From Mucilaginibacter rivuli (lineage in GTDB: Bacteria > Bacteroidota > Bacteroidia > Sphingobacteriales > Sphingobacteriaceae): a stretch of DNA of 64,000 bases. Positions 7,139-16,623 of this stretch are shown here, one piece after another (the first letter of the stretch is position 1; every line of letters begins with the position of its first letter). Under the pieces are notes generated by a model that saw nothing but the letters and a program-made list of their open reading frames with translations, was not told where the DNA came from and did no database searches. A program made the position numbers and the translations under genes. The stretch lies in contig NZ_JAHXPQ010000002.1 of assembly GCF_019391655.1 (NCBI RefSeq), forward strand, positions 558,001 to 622,000, given 5' to 3'.

Positions 7139-9049
7139 TTAATTTTTTTCGATGGTAACAACGTAGTTATCGGCATCGTAAATATCCTGGTAAAAATCTA
7201 CCAATTCTGTATAAGTATCTTTACTAAATGTACCGTTAATGATTTGCAGGCTGCGTTTGTAGATGAGCTTGTTATTTTCAACCCGCATACTTATGCTGTA
7301 TTTACCAAAGGGTTTAGTCAAACTGGTTGATGGGAGCCTGTTTTTTATTTTGAAGCCTTCGGGTAAATTGAAACTTATCTCGTCAATATCAGTATATCCC
7401 CGGTTGATATAAACATCAGTAACCCGGTTCATTATGTTTTTAAGTGGTTTAATGTAGCGGCTGGCTATGTTAGGTGTAAAAAAATATCGTTCGCCATTTT
7501 GGGCCATGTAATCGCGGGCGTTAAACGTTATTATTTCGGTAGTAGTGGGATCGGTGTTTTTACTTTGTGTTACTGATAATGCTTTTACATCAAAGTTTTC
7601 TATAGGGTAAATGTTTTTTATTTTTTTTACCTGCTCGGTAAATGTTTCATTTACTAATTCGTCTCTGTTATCGTATTGCGTTCCTTTAAATGCTGTTATC
7701 ATTTCGCCGCTTAATTGTCCATTTGGCGTAATAGTAAAGTTTGCTGTACGTATTTGCTTATTGGTTTCTGGCGTAAAGGCGGGGGTACGCATAAGTTTGC
7801 CACCACCCGGGGTACAGGCAACAACAAGTCTGTCATCGGTAAAGCTACCTAAATAACCAAATGGGTTTTCTTTGCTGGTACAATCTATCCAGGTGGTGTC
7901 ATTTTTAAAGGGCAGGCATAAAATAACGTGGTTAAACTGGTTCATGCTTGCAAAATCGGGTATTGCGCTTTGTTTGGTTGAGCCTGCCATATTTAACACA
8001 TAGTACGATTCGATACCTGCCACGGCCAGCAGGCTTTGTGTATAGTTTACTAAGGCCTTACAATCGCCGTAGCTTTGCTGGTCAACCTCGGTAGCGGTAA
8101 ATGGCTGGTAACCCCCAATGCCAATTTGAACGCTCACGTACCGTGTTTTTTGCTGCATGTACTCGTATATTTTTTTAGCTTTTAGTTTAGCATCGCTAAT
8201 GCCTGCTGTTAAGGTTTTGATATGATTGATGGTTTCATCGGGGAGGGCGCTCCGGTTTTTTAGCAGTTTATCATAAATAAATTTGCCATACTCATCCCAA
8301 TTAGTAAATGAGCCCGATACACCTGCGTAACTAAACTTTTCGGGAGCTATTTTTACCGATGGGAATATCTTATCATCAATAGGGCTGTAAGGTTCATCGC
8401 GTAAAGCTTTTATATTTTTAATCTCCCACCCATATGTTTTTAAGCCATTTTGCGTAGCGCCAATAGTAACATCACCGGGTTTGTTAAGCGCTTTGTAGCG
8501 GATATTAAAATCGGGTTTACAAATGAGTTTATATGAGCTATGCTCAACGGATACTCCCGTTGATTGACGCCCATTTGGATCCCAATCTGGTAAAAAGAGT
8601 GTTTGTTTGGCGTACATTTCGTAATCATACTCAACAGTATAGGGGTAAGTTGTAATTGCAGGTTTAAAATACTTAAAGCGGGCATCCAAAAAAAGAGAGA
8701 AGCCATCTGCCGAGCTATGATCATCAAAATCGCGCTCGGCTATTTTTTTAATCGGTTTTCCAAACTCATCATACACTGTTCCCTTAACTGATTTTATGCC
8801 GCCAGATTTATTATAGTACAAGTATAAGGAAGCTTCACTGTCGCCATTTTTGTTGAGTACTGTTACTGCATATTTAACATGCCTGGTTACGGCATCAAGG
8901 CTTTTAACTTCTATTATATTCTCGTTTTCACGAATAATGGCTTCCGCACGTGATAGCAGCTCTTTTGGGATCAAACTTACATCATAGTTCTGTTGACTGT
9001 AAACCGATGAACCAATGAACAATAAAATTAACAGGGAACAATATCTCAT
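7139..9049 (-). CDS. DUF3857/transglutaminase-like exported protein, intact triad
   Basis: 636 residues with a signal peptide ending near SVYSQ. The DUF3857 N-terminal half is followed by a transglutaminase-like core: Cys330 in YGDCKAL, His374 in FNHVI and Asp389 in WIDCT form a complete catalytic triad. The C-terminal part (about 430-636) is the usual beta-rich DUF3858-like region. Homologues are exported proteins of unknown substrate, common in Bacteroidota. Its ATG overlaps the stop of the upstream paralogue by four bases (9046-9049), so the genes are probably one transcript. It is the last and most divergent of the three. Confidence 0.85.
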   Translation of the reverse strand: MRYCSLLILLFIGSSVYSQQNYDVSLIPKELLSRAEAIIRENENIIEVKSLDAVTRHVKYAVTVLNKNGDSEASLYLYYNKSGGIKSVKGTVYDEFGKPIKKIAERDFDDHSSADGFSLFLDARFKYFKPAITTYPYTVEYDYEMYAKQTLFLPDWDPNGRQSTGVSVEHSSYKLICKPDFNIRYKALNKPGDVTIGATQNGLKTYGWEIKNIKALRDEPYSPIDDKIFPSVKIAPEKFSYAGVSGSFTNWDEYGKFIYDKLLKNRSALPDETINHIKTLTAGISDAKLKAKKIYEYMQQKTRYVSVQIGIGGYQPFTATEVDQQSYGDCKALVNYTQSLLAVAGIESYYVLNMAGSTKQSAIPDFASMNQFNHVILCLPFKNDTTWIDCTSKENPFGYLGSFTDDRLVVACTPGGGKLMRTPAFTPETNKQIRTANFTITPNGQLSGEMITAFKGTQYDNRDELVNETFTEQVKKIKNIYPIENFDVKALSVTQSKNTDPTTTEIITFNARDYMAQNGERYFFTPNIASRYIKPLKNIMNRVTDVYINRGYTDIDEISFNLPEGFKIKNRLPSTSLTKPFGKYSISMRVENNKLIYKRSLQIINGTFSKDTYTELVDFYQDIYDADNYVVTIEKN

Positions 9050-11013
9050 GGTTTCTTTTTAAATACAATGTTGGCTTTTTGATGTTGGATGATCTTATTA
9101 AAAAGCTCCCTCAGGTACGGATATTCTTCGGGGAAATAAATGGCTTTGCTTAGTTGCTCTATCTGAGCGTATGTAATCAAATTGCCTTCTGCGCTAATGC
9201 TGGTTAAAAATTTGCCGCCATTATTTGGCAGGCCCATAGCAACCGGTGCAGGCTGCTCTGCAATGGTATAGTTTTCGGGAAACGATAGTGTGAGGGTAGT
9301 AGATTGGCTAATGGCAGAACCAAGATCAACAGGGTAAGTGCGTTTGTCCAATTTAAAAGGATTCTGCGTTTCTTTATCATAAAAAGACGGATTAAAGTTG
9401 ATGATATCCTGATTGGCCGTGGCAATGCTAAACTCTATGTCGTATTTTTCAACAATAGGCTGGTCGAGCGTGTCAACACCCGAAATATCCCATTTTGTGA
9501 TTTTTGCTTTGCTTAACTTTTCGGCAACACTTTCAGCATACTCATCCATCGAGTTAAATTTTTTTATGGCTTTACGCTTCTCGTATGCAGCATAGCCTAT
9601 TGAAAAATTAGTTATCGTACCTTTTATCTTACCGTTAGCCTGCAAAGCAAGATTGATATTTGTTGTGGTATTGCGCTTTTGTGGCTGTACCATATCTATC
9701 CAGTATGATGGTTTGGTTAAGCTCATTACCCGGCCCTGATCGTTAATACAATGCAGCGGCAATAAGCCAAATGGAAGCATTGGGTCAGTAGCATCCAATA
9801 AATAGGGGTGGTTGTTAATTTCTATCCGGGCTACTACATAATTGAACTCGCTTATAACCGGATATAATTTATTGATAATGCCATTTTTTCGTGTCGATAA
9901 GATCACCGCATCGGCATTTATGCCTGCAGTATTTAAAGCAGATATAAGTGTTAAATTAATATCGCCTACGCTACCTGTATGTGTTTCGATGGCTTTTTTT
10001 ATACCGTCATTGCTATATTTAGTATAGTCGTTATTAAACTTGAACCATTTTTGCAGGTAGGTATAAATGGCTTTGGCTTTTTGCAGTGTATCGGTAATGG
10101 CCAGCAGGTTTGGAGGTAAATGGTCTTTTAATATGCCGGTGCGTTTCATCTGGTCGCCAAAAGACTCGTTGTGCTTAAGGTTATAATCAACATCTTTCCA
10201 TTCTTGTGTTTTCGGTTCTTTTTTTCCATACTGATTGGTCATGGCTGATAGCTCATAATAAATAGCCGATATATAATTGGATGCCGCAGTCATGTAATCT
10301 TCTTCAATAAAGGCCGGAATATCTTTTATGGCGTACATTATCTTCGAACAATCAGCCTTGATGCCATAATAGCTAAAACAGCCCTGCTCCAAATCGGCAG
10401 TGTTTTTAGAAAGCTTTAAATAGCCACGTAATACGGTATTGAACTCGTAAATGGCTGGTATGTGTGCTTCATACTCCGAGTACATTTTAGGTATTTCCGA
10501 TTGAAATATCCATGGATGGAAATTAAAATGATATGGCGATTCGGTAGTGTATGTATATTCAATAATACAGCCATCTCTTAAGTTAGGCATTGCAAATTTT
10601 ACTATTTCGCGGTGCTTATCTCTTTTCTCGTGGAATATTTTTGACGATTCCAATTCTGTTTTGCGTACAAGGCCGTTCTCATCGGTATAAAAAGTTATAC
10701 CTTTTATATCTCTAACCGTTTCGAAGGTGTTGTTATCGCCGGTGTATAAGTAAATGGCTACATCGCCCTGGTTAAAGCCTTTGCTATCAAATATCTTTAT
10801 GCGTACGTGATATTCATGTATCAATGGCATTTGACTGGCATCACTTATAAATGATTTGCCAAACTCCCTTAACACAACGGCATGCGCACTGGTATCTTTA
10901 TCGTATTTTTTCAGGTTCATATCGGCAGCATCTATTTTACCAAAGTCGAAATCCTGGCATAAGGCTGTAAATGAAACTGATATGGTAAAAAGTAAAGTAA
11001 AAATTTTCTTCAT
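9046..11013 (-). CDS. DUF3857/transglutaminase-like paralogue lacking catalytic Cys and His
   Basis: 655 residues, signal peptide ending near TALCQ. Architecture follows the neighbouring 7139-9049 protein, but the triad Cys is Ile352 (VGDINLT) and the His is Tyr392 (FNYVV); Asp407 remains (LLDATD). Spacing between these positions is close to that of the intact paralogue, so the alignment is secure. It is unlikely to be a transglutaminase or protease and may bind a ligand or partner. It is clearly a close duplicate of 11082-13043 (shared KPSYW, GYAAYEKRKAIKKFN and KIKGTIT stretches). It lies 68 bases downstream of that gene. Confidence 0.85.
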   Translation of the reverse strand: MKKIFTLLFTISVSFTALCQDFDFGKIDAADMNLKKYDKDTSAHAVVLREFGKSFISDASQMPLIHEYHVRIKIFDSKGFNQGDVAIYLYTGDNNTFETVRDIKGITFYTDENGLVRKTELESSKIFHEKRDKHREIVKFAMPNLRDGCIIEYTYTTESPYHFNFHPWIFQSEIPKMYSEYEAHIPAIYEFNTVLRGYLKLSKNTADLEQGCFSYYGIKADCSKIMYAIKDIPAFIEEDYMTAASNYISAIYYELSAMTNQYGKKEPKTQEWKDVDYNLKHNESFGDQMKRTGILKDHLPPNLLAITDTLQKAKAIYTYLQKWFKFNNDYTKYSNDGIKKAIETHTGSVGDINLTLISALNTAGINADAVILSTRKNGIINKLYPVISEFNYVVARIEINNHPYLLDATDPMLPFGLLPLHCINDQGRVMSLTKPSYWIDMVQPQKRNTTTNINLALQANGKIKGTITNFSIGYAAYEKRKAIKKFNSMDEYAESVAEKLSKAKITKWDISGVDTLDQPIVEKYDIEFSIATANQDIINFNPSFYDKETQNPFKLDKRTYPVDLGSAISQSTTLTLSFPENYTIAEQPAPVAMGLPNNGGKFLTSISAEGNLITYAQIEQLSKAIYFPEEYPYLRELFNKIIQHQKANIVFKKKP

Positions 11014-11081
11014 GTTTGGGAGTGGTATTATCAGGGTGTTAAAATAGTTAGTTATTAGCAGACAATTGCAGCTGCTACCGG

Positions 11082-13043
11082 TTATTTTTTGAACACCACA
11101 GTCGCTTTTTGATTTTGGATTATTTTATTGTAAAATTCCTTTAGGTAGGGATATTCTGAGGGCAGGTATATGGCTTTGTTAAGCTGTTCAACCTGGCTGT
11201 ATTTTAATATGCCCGGCTCCACACTTATGGTAGTAACAAAGCTGCCACCATTATTGGGGATAGTGATACCCAACGGTACGGGTTGCGCAATAACGTTGTA
11301 TCCGCCCGGATAGGTAAACACTACCGAAAGGGTTGATTTTAATGCCGAACCAATATCAACAGGGTAATTGCGTTCATCCAAAGTAAAGGGGTTTATGGTT
11401 AGTTTATCAAGCATCACAGGGTCGATAATGATGTTATCGTTATTTTGATTTTTGCGTACATCTATCTCAACTTCATACATTTCAGAAACAGGTATATCTA
11501 AACTATCGGCTCCGGCTACTTCCCACTTTAATACTTTTACCTTATTTAGTTTTGCGGCCACGTCTTCAACATACTCTTCGGTGGTATTAAACTTTTTTAT
11601 GGCTTTGCGTTTCTCATAAGCGGCATAACCCAATGAGTACCTTGTTATTGTCCCTTTTATTTTACCATCGGCCTGTAAGTTAAGGTTAAGGATGGCTGCG
11701 GTACTTCGTTTTTCGGGTTGGGTAATATCCATCCAGTAGGATGGCTTATCTGTACACATTACCCGCCCCTGGTCGTTAATACATTTTAAGGGTAACATCC
11801 CAAAGGGCAGCATCGGGTCGGTGGCATCGAGCAGGTAGGTTTTATTGGCAAGAACAACTTTAGCAATTATGTAATCAAAATCATTTATAACGGGGTAAAG
11901 CTTATTGATATGGCCATTGTTACGCGTTGAAAGTATAACAGGTTCAACCGGTATTTTTAATGATCTTAAGAGTGCTACTAACGAAAGGTTGATATCGGCA
12001 ACACTGCCAAGGTGACCGTCATACGCTTTCCGTATTCCATTTATACAAAAGATACCCCTTGAATTATCCCATTTATACCATTTTTGTATATAAGCATAAG
12101 CCATGTGTGCTTTTTCAAGCGAATCGGTATTGCTTAATAACTGGCGTGGTAGTTTGTCTTTTATAAAATCGCCCCGGTCTATCTGCTTGCCAAAATCATC
12201 ATCGTGCTTAAGGGTATAATCCACGTCTTTCCATTCTTTTGTCAGCTTAATTTTAAAGTTGTCGCGGTTGGTGTACGAAACCATATCAAAATACAAAGCC
12301 GATATAAAGTTGGATGGTGCGGTCATGTAATCCTCTGCAACAAAAGCCGGTATATTGCTCATTCCATAAGTTATTTCAGTACAATCGGCCGTCAGACCAT
12401 AATTAAAGCAATCCGGTTTAATAACAGAGGTTTTCTTTTCGAGCCTGAGATACCCCCGTAGGGCGATATTATATATGTAAATGGCCGGAATAACAGCAAC
12501 GTACTCCGATGATACTTTTGGAATATCCGATTGAAATTCCCAGGTGTGAAAAGTTTGATGGAAAGGAGACTCGGTTTGGTAGCTATATTCAATGATGCAG
12601 CCCGGGCGCAGGTTTGGTAATGCAAATTTTGCTACAGCATGATGCCCGTTTATTTGCTCGCGGTAAATTTTTTCGGGGTCTAATTCACTTTTTTGTATGG
12701 TGCCTTTTTCATCTTTATAAAATACTTCGGCTTTAATATGGCTAACTTTTTCGAAACTGTTTTTATCGCCAATGTATAAAGGTATGGTTACATTTCCTTG
12801 TGTAAAACCCTTACTGTCGAAAATTTTTATGCGTGCATGGTAGTTAAAAATAAGTGGTACGCCATCATCTGATGTAATGCGTGCTTTACCAAATTCTTTT
12901 AAAACCAGGGCGTGGGCATTGGTGTCTTTTAAATATTTTTTCATTTCAAACTCATCGGCGCCGGGTTTGCCAAATTCAAAATCTTGCGATAGTGCTGGTA
13001 ATGAAACGGATATCAATAAAAATAATATAAAAGCCCTTATCAT
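11082..13043 (-). CDS. DUF3857/transglutaminase-like paralogue lacking catalytic Cys and His
   Basis: 653 residues, first of the three-gene set, with a signal peptide ending near LPALSQ. As in 9046-11013 the catalytic positions are Ile351 (VADINLS) and Tyr391 (FDYII), with Asp406 kept (LLDATD). The N-terminal DUF3857 region includes EYSYQTESPF; the C-terminal part ends IIQNQKATVVFKK, very like its neighbour. The two inactive copies share the same substitutions, so the loss came before their duplication. A role as a structural or binding protein is inferred. Confidence 0.85.
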   Translation of the reverse strand: MIRAFILFLLISVSLPALSQDFEFGKPGADEFEMKKYLKDTNAHALVLKEFGKARITSDDGVPLIFNYHARIKIFDSKGFTQGNVTIPLYIGDKNSFEKVSHIKAEVFYKDEKGTIQKSELDPEKIYREQINGHHAVAKFALPNLRPGCIIEYSYQTESPFHQTFHTWEFQSDIPKVSSEYVAVIPAIYIYNIALRGYLRLEKKTSVIKPDCFNYGLTADCTEITYGMSNIPAFVAEDYMTAPSNFISALYFDMVSYTNRDNFKIKLTKEWKDVDYTLKHDDDFGKQIDRGDFIKDKLPRQLLSNTDSLEKAHMAYAYIQKWYKWDNSRGIFCINGIRKAYDGHLGSVADINLSLVALLRSLKIPVEPVILSTRNNGHINKLYPVINDFDYIIAKVVLANKTYLLDATDPMLPFGMLPLKCINDQGRVMCTDKPSYWMDITQPEKRSTAAILNLNLQADGKIKGTITRYSLGYAAYEKRKAIKKFNTTEEYVEDVAAKLNKVKVLKWEVAGADSLDIPVSEMYEVEIDVRKNQNNDNIIIDPVMLDKLTINPFTLDERNYPVDIGSALKSTLSVVFTYPGGYNVIAQPVPLGITIPNNGGSFVTTISVEPGILKYSQVEQLNKAIYLPSEYPYLKEFYNKIIQNQKATVVFKK

Positions 13044-13185
13044 ACTGGTATAGTTGCAATTTGTGGTTAAAATAGATATTTTTTTATTGTTAAGGTTATA
13101 ATTAATGTACCGGTTGCCAATACTTTTTTAGTGATTATAAAATTATTTGCTGATTTTAGTACCCGAATACTTTGTACTGTTATAA

Positions 13186-14226
13186 ATGAAATTAAACCTT
13201 AAACGCCCCCTTGCTTTTTTTGATCTGGAAACTACCGGAACTAATATTGGCGTTGACCGTATTGTTGAAATATCGGTAATAAAAATGAACCCTGATGGCA
13301 GCGAAGCTGTTAAAACCTGGAAGGTTAACCCCGAAATGCCTATCCCGTTAGAGTCATCGCTGGTACACGGCATATATGATGAAGATGTTTTACATGCACC
13401 TGTTTTTAAGGCTGTGGCCGATGATGTAGCTGTATTTATTGCCGATAGCGACCTTGCGGGATACAACTCCAACCGTTTTGACATCCCCATGCTGATGGAG
13501 GAGTTTTTACGTGTGGGGCATGGTTTTGAGCTTGATGAGCGTTATTTTGTTGATGTGCAAAACATATTCCACCAGATGGAGCAACGCACGCTAAAGGCCG
13601 CTTACCAGTTTTATTGCGGTAAGGATATTGTTAACGCGCACAGCGCCGAAGCTGATACCCGTGCCACCATGGAAGTATTGCTTGCACAGGTGGAGCGCTA
13701 CGCCAACGCCGAGTTTGAAGATAAGAAAGGCGTTAAGAGCATCCCGGTAACGGGTAATGTTGATGAACTGCATAAATTTACCAACCTAACCAAGCCTGTT
13801 GATTTTGCAGGCCGTATGGTGTTTAACGATGCCGGCGAAGAATGCTTTAATTTTGGCAAACACAAAGGCAAACGGGTAGAAGATGTATTTAAGGCAGAGC
13901 CAAGCTATTATGCCTGGATGATGCAGGGTGATTTTCCGTTATATACCAAGCGTAAGCTGGAGCAGATATATAAACGCTTTACGCAGAAAAAAGAACAGCC
14001 TAAACCTGAGCAAAAGCAGGCTGCGAAGGCTGAAGCCCCTGTACAAACAGCAGCTAAACCTGTTACACCACAATTACCACAAGCACAAAAACCGGCATAC
14101 AATCCAAAAACAAATAATCCCGAAAGGAAACCTTTTGTACCACGCCCCGAATTGAAAAAGGCCGAGCCTGCTAAACCCATTGATGAGGATATGCTGGCCG
14201 CTTTAAAACAGAAGTTTGGTAAGTAA
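13186..14226 (+). CDS. DnaQ-like 3'-5' exonuclease with Exonuc_X-T C-terminal domain
   Basis: 346 residues. The N-terminal RNase T/DnaQ fold shows ExoI FDLETTG (about 11-17), ExoII YNSNRFD and ExoIII HSAEADTRAT, a full DEDDh set. A second small domain at about 215-265 (FNFGKHKGKRVEDV, YYAWMMQGDFP) is the module often found after exonuclease X-T domains. The tail (about 270-330) is Lys, Pro and Ala rich, and the end IDEDMLAALKQKFGK may be a peptide that contacts a partner. It is probably a repair or proofreading exonuclease, not the replicative epsilon subunit. A TTTG and an ATACTTTG box precede the start with spacing two bases short of consensus. Confidence 0.85.
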   Translation: MKLNLKRPLAFFDLETTGTNIGVDRIVEISVIKMNPDGSEAVKTWKVNPEMPIPLESSLVHGIYDEDVLHAPVFKAVADDVAVFIADSDLAGYNSNRFDIPMLMEEFLRVGHGFELDERYFVDVQNIFHQMEQRTLKAAYQFYCGKDIVNAHSAEADTRATMEVLLAQVERYANAEFEDKKGVKSIPVTGNVDELHKFTNLTKPVDFAGRMVFNDAGEECFNFGKHKGKRVEDVFKAEPSYYAWMMQGDFPLYTKRKLEQIYKRFTQKKEQPKPEQKQAAKAEAPVQTAAKPVTPQLPQAQKPAYNPKTNNPERKPFVPRPELKKAEPAKPIDEDMLAALKQKFGK

Positions 14227-14244
14227 GGAGATCTGATTTAACAT

Positions 14245-14345
14245 CGCGTCATTGCGAGGTACGAAGCAATCTTCGATAGGTATGTCGGCTACATGCGTGG
14301 TGTGAATGAATAGTTTAGGGTTGCTTCGTCCCTCGCAATGACGCG
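14245..14345. repeat. REP-like palindromic repeat, family A, copy 2
   Basis: Ends CGCGTCATTGCGAGGTACGA and TCCCTCGCAATGACGCG, with the shared centre GATAGG and TTTAGGGTTGCTTCG. It fills the gap between convergent stops of the exonuclease and queG. Confidence 0.85.
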
Positions 14346-14349
14346 TTTT

Positions 14350-15279
14350 CTATATTTTGGGGTAATGTATATTCCTCTTCAACCCTTCAAACTTTGCCCG
14401 TTTTACGGCTGAGCCTTTAAATACCTTTTTAAATACATCTTCGGTAATTTCATGCCAGTCTTGTTTGGTCATGCCGAGGAGGTCGGGGTGTGGATTAAAA
14501 GCAGGCTCAGTATGTGTAACCGAAAATCGGTTCCAGGGGCAAACATCCTGGCAAATATCACAGCCAAACATCCAGTCGTCCATTTTATCTTTAAATGATG
14601 CCGGTATTTCATTTTTTAGCTCGATGGTAAGGTAGGATATACATTTGCTGCCATCAACAACGTAAGGGCCTACAATAGCTTGGGTAGGGCAGGCATCAAT
14701 ACATTTGGTGCATGTGCCGCAATGGTCGGCTGTGGGGGCAATATCATATTCTAACTCAAGGTCAACTATCAATTCAGCTAAAAAGAAAAAAGAGCCTGTG
14801 CTTTTGCTGATGAGGTTGCTGTTTTTGCCTATCCAACCCAAGCCGGCTTTTTTGGCCCAGGCTTTATCCAATACCGGTGCCGAGTCAACAAAGGCGCGTC
14901 CGTTTACTTCGCCAATATTATCGGTAATGAGTTGCTGCAGTTGTTTAAGCTTATCTTTAATAACATGGTGATAATCATTACCGTAAGCGTATTTTGATAT
15001 TTTGGGGGCAGAGGCATCCAATTGCTGCTCTCCGGTATAATAGTTAAGGCTAAGGCTGATCACCGATCTGGCGCCATCAACCAGCAGACGTGGGTCCAGG
15101 CGTTTATCAAAATAGTTTTCCATGTAGCTCATTTCGCCATGGTGTCCATTTTTTAGCCAGTTCTCTAAACGTGGAGCTTCACTCTCTAAAAAACCTGCCC
15201 GGGCAATACCGCATGACTGAAAGCCGAGCTCTTTAGCCCAGGCTTTTATCTGTTGCGAGTATTTAGCGGTATTTAACAT
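14350..15279 (-). CDS. queG: Epoxyqueuosine reductase
   Basis: 309 residues. Two 4Fe-4S ferredoxin-like cysteine clusters, [15 protein letters not shown] and [11 protein letters not shown], follow the B12-binding N-terminal region, as in QueG. It reduces epoxyqueuosine to queuosine in the wobble position of GUN tRNAs. The open frame extends to 15336, but that part is translated from an intergenic repeat, so the ATG at 15279 ([10 protein letters not shown]) is preferred. Confidence 0.92.
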   Translation of the reverse strand: MLNTAKYSQQIKAWAKELGFQSCGIARAGFLESEAPRLENWLKNGHHGEMSYMENYFDKRLDPRLLVDGARSVISLSLNYYTGEQQLDASAPKISKYAYGNDYHHVIKDKLKQLQQLITDNIGEVNGRAFVDSAPVLDKAWAKKAGLGWIGKNSNLISKSTGSFFFLAELIVDLELEYDIAPTADHCGTCTKCIDACPTQAIVGPYVVDGSKCISYLTIELKNEIPASFKDKMDDWMFGCDICQDVCPWNRFSVTHTEPAFNPHPDLLGMTKQDWHEITEDVFKKVFKGSAVKRAKFEGLKRNIHYPKI

Positions 15280-15283
15280 TAAT

Positions 15284-15376
15284 GTGCTTATGTGCAAATG
15301 TGAATATGTGCAAATGTATGAATTACAATAACTCAATCATTTGCACATCTGCAAATACGCACATCTGCACATTCAA
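15284..15376. repeat. TGCACAT intergenic repeat, family C
   Basis: Several copies of a TGTGCAAATG / CATTTGCACATCTGCA motif in both directions, able to form a hairpin (ATGTGCAAATG with CATTTGCACAT). Related stretches lie at 24588-24630 and 29876-29912. It occupies the spacer between two minus-strand genes. Confidence 0.65.
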
Positions 15377-15380
15377 AAAA

Positions 15381-16064
15381 TCAGTTTTTCGTTTCGTGTT
15401 TTTCGTTATAAGCTTTAATCAGCTTTTCCATATCGCCGAAAGAATACTTTTTTGCTTTTACCTTCTCTACAATTTCGGGCTCATCGGCCATTACTTCGCT
15501 TATCACATCAACAAAGTTTTGCTTTTTCATTTCTGTCATACTGCCGGTATCCGAGCCAAAATAGTATACAGCACGGTTACCGCCACCAAACATACCGCTG
15601 CCTAATGACAGGCCAATGCCGGTACCAATGCCGCCAACTGAGCCTCCACCCATACCCAGGCCAAAGCTTGGCTGTATGCCACCACCGCCACCACCACCGC
15701 CAGAAGCATTAATGGCGTATAATTTGAGCGGGGAGTTAACCATCACCTGCATAAAATCCAATTCGTTTTTGCTCCAGGTACCAACACGTGGTGCGCGGGC
15801 CACAATAAAACTATCCCTCCCAATAACAAAACCATGTATCATGCTGGCGCTCAGGTTTTGTTTGTTGGCTTTGTCATCTTCTTTAAAAGTAATGTAACCC
15901 TCGTTCTCTACCAGTTTTTTGCCTGTACCGGTACGGATAAGGCCTTCAACCTTTTGGCCGTTAATATCATAATAATAACCTTGCTGAAACTTGCTGGTTA
16001 AGCCCTGTGCATTGCTGCTGCATGCGAAAAAGAGTATAAATGCGGATAAAAATAGAAACTTCAT
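15381..16064 (-). CDS. Exported hypothetical protein with Gly-rich segment
   Basis: 227 residues. The N-terminal signal is MKFLFLSAFILFFACSSNAQ; the FACSS stretch could be a lipobox, but SNAQ-G is also a good signal peptidase I site. A first domain (about 25-115) resembles Bacteroidota exported proteins with YYDINGQKVEGLI. It is followed by a Gly run and Gly/Ser-rich segment (about 120-160), then a charged C-terminal region with MEKLIKAYNEK. No enzyme motif is visible. Function unknown. Confidence 0.7.
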   Translation of the reverse strand: MKFLFLSAFILFFACSSNAQGLTSKFQQGYYYDINGQKVEGLIRTGTGKKLVENEGYITFKEDDKANKQNLSASMIHGFVIGRDSFIVARAPRVGTWSKNELDFMQVMVNSPLKLYAINASGGGGGGGGIQPSFGLGMGGGSVGGIGTGIGLSLGSGMFGGGNRAVYYFGSDTGSMTEMKKQNFVDVISEVMADEPEIVEKVKAKKYSFGDMEKLIKAYNEKHETKN

Positions 16065-16108
16065 GATCTGTATTGAATAGATGCAAATAGAACAAAAAAA
16101 ACGGCGAT

Positions 16109-16555
16109 TTATTGTGCTGGTTTACTAACGGCTGGTATTAAACCATGCCGGTTCATTATTTCGCCCAATACTTTTGGGTCGGGTGGCACGCCGGGTTTAA
16201 TAGCGTCGCGTATCTCGCGGAAATAGGCCGGACCTATTGATGCCGGCGTAAGTACGCATAATGTTTTAGCTTCCTTATCGCTCAGGTTATCGTGGTAATG
16301 CACTACGCCTCGGGGGATAAAGCAATGATCGCCGGGGCCAATGCTGATATGCTCGCCATTAACGATGGATGATAAGGTGCCTTCCAGTCCGTAAACCGCT
16401 TCGTCAACATCAATATGGTAATGTGGTACAGGTACTTTGGCTCCTGCCGGGATGATCATCTCGAACATTACCAATCGGTTGCGGGTATCATCGCCATCCA
16501 GCAGGAAACGGAGTTCTAACTGGCCAATACGTATTATTTCTTTTACAGCAGGCAT
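16109..16555 (-). CDS. Cupin domain protein
   Basis: 148 residues forming a single cupin barrel. Motif 1 is HYHIDVDEAVYGLEG, with His and Glu ligands, and motif 2 is PRGVVHYHDN. These residues would bind one metal ion. Substrate and role are unknown; such proteins range from small dioxygenases to sugar isomerases and binding proteins. It is divergent from the threonine aldolase gene. Confidence 0.8.
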   Translation of the reverse strand: MPAVKEIIRIGQLELRFLLDGDDTRNRLVMFEMIIPAGAKVPVPHYHIDVDEAVYGLEGTLSSIVNGEHISIGPGDHCFIPRGVVHYHDNLSDKEAKTLCVLTPASIGPAYFREIRDAIKPGVPPDPKVLGEIMNRHGLIPAVSKPAQ

Positions 16556-16561
16556 AAATTG

Positions 16562-16591
16562 TTTGATTTGGTTTAGGCTATATTAACTTTA
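16562..16591 (+). promoter_or_regulatory. Probable promoter of threonine aldolase gene
   Basis: TTTG (16562-16565), an 18-base spacer, then TAACTTTA (16584-16591), one mismatch from TAnnTTTG. The predicted start would give a leader of about 26 bases before the ATG at 16624. Confidence 0.45.
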
Positions 16592-16623
16592 CGATTTAAA
16601 GATAAAAATTATTACACAATACC

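Noticed and set aside
8440-8727. Frames inside the transglutaminase-like genes, and similar frames elsewhere
   Set aside because: They are out-of-frame readings of strong coding regions with no independent start context.
15280-15336. Upstream start for QueG
   Set aside because: The added residues ([12 protein letters not shown]) translate the TGCACAT repeat.
15452-15897. His- and Pro-rich frames on the plus strand opposite the Gly-rich protein
   Set aside because: They are the antisense reading of Gly codon runs; the minus-strand gene has a signal peptide and normal codon use.
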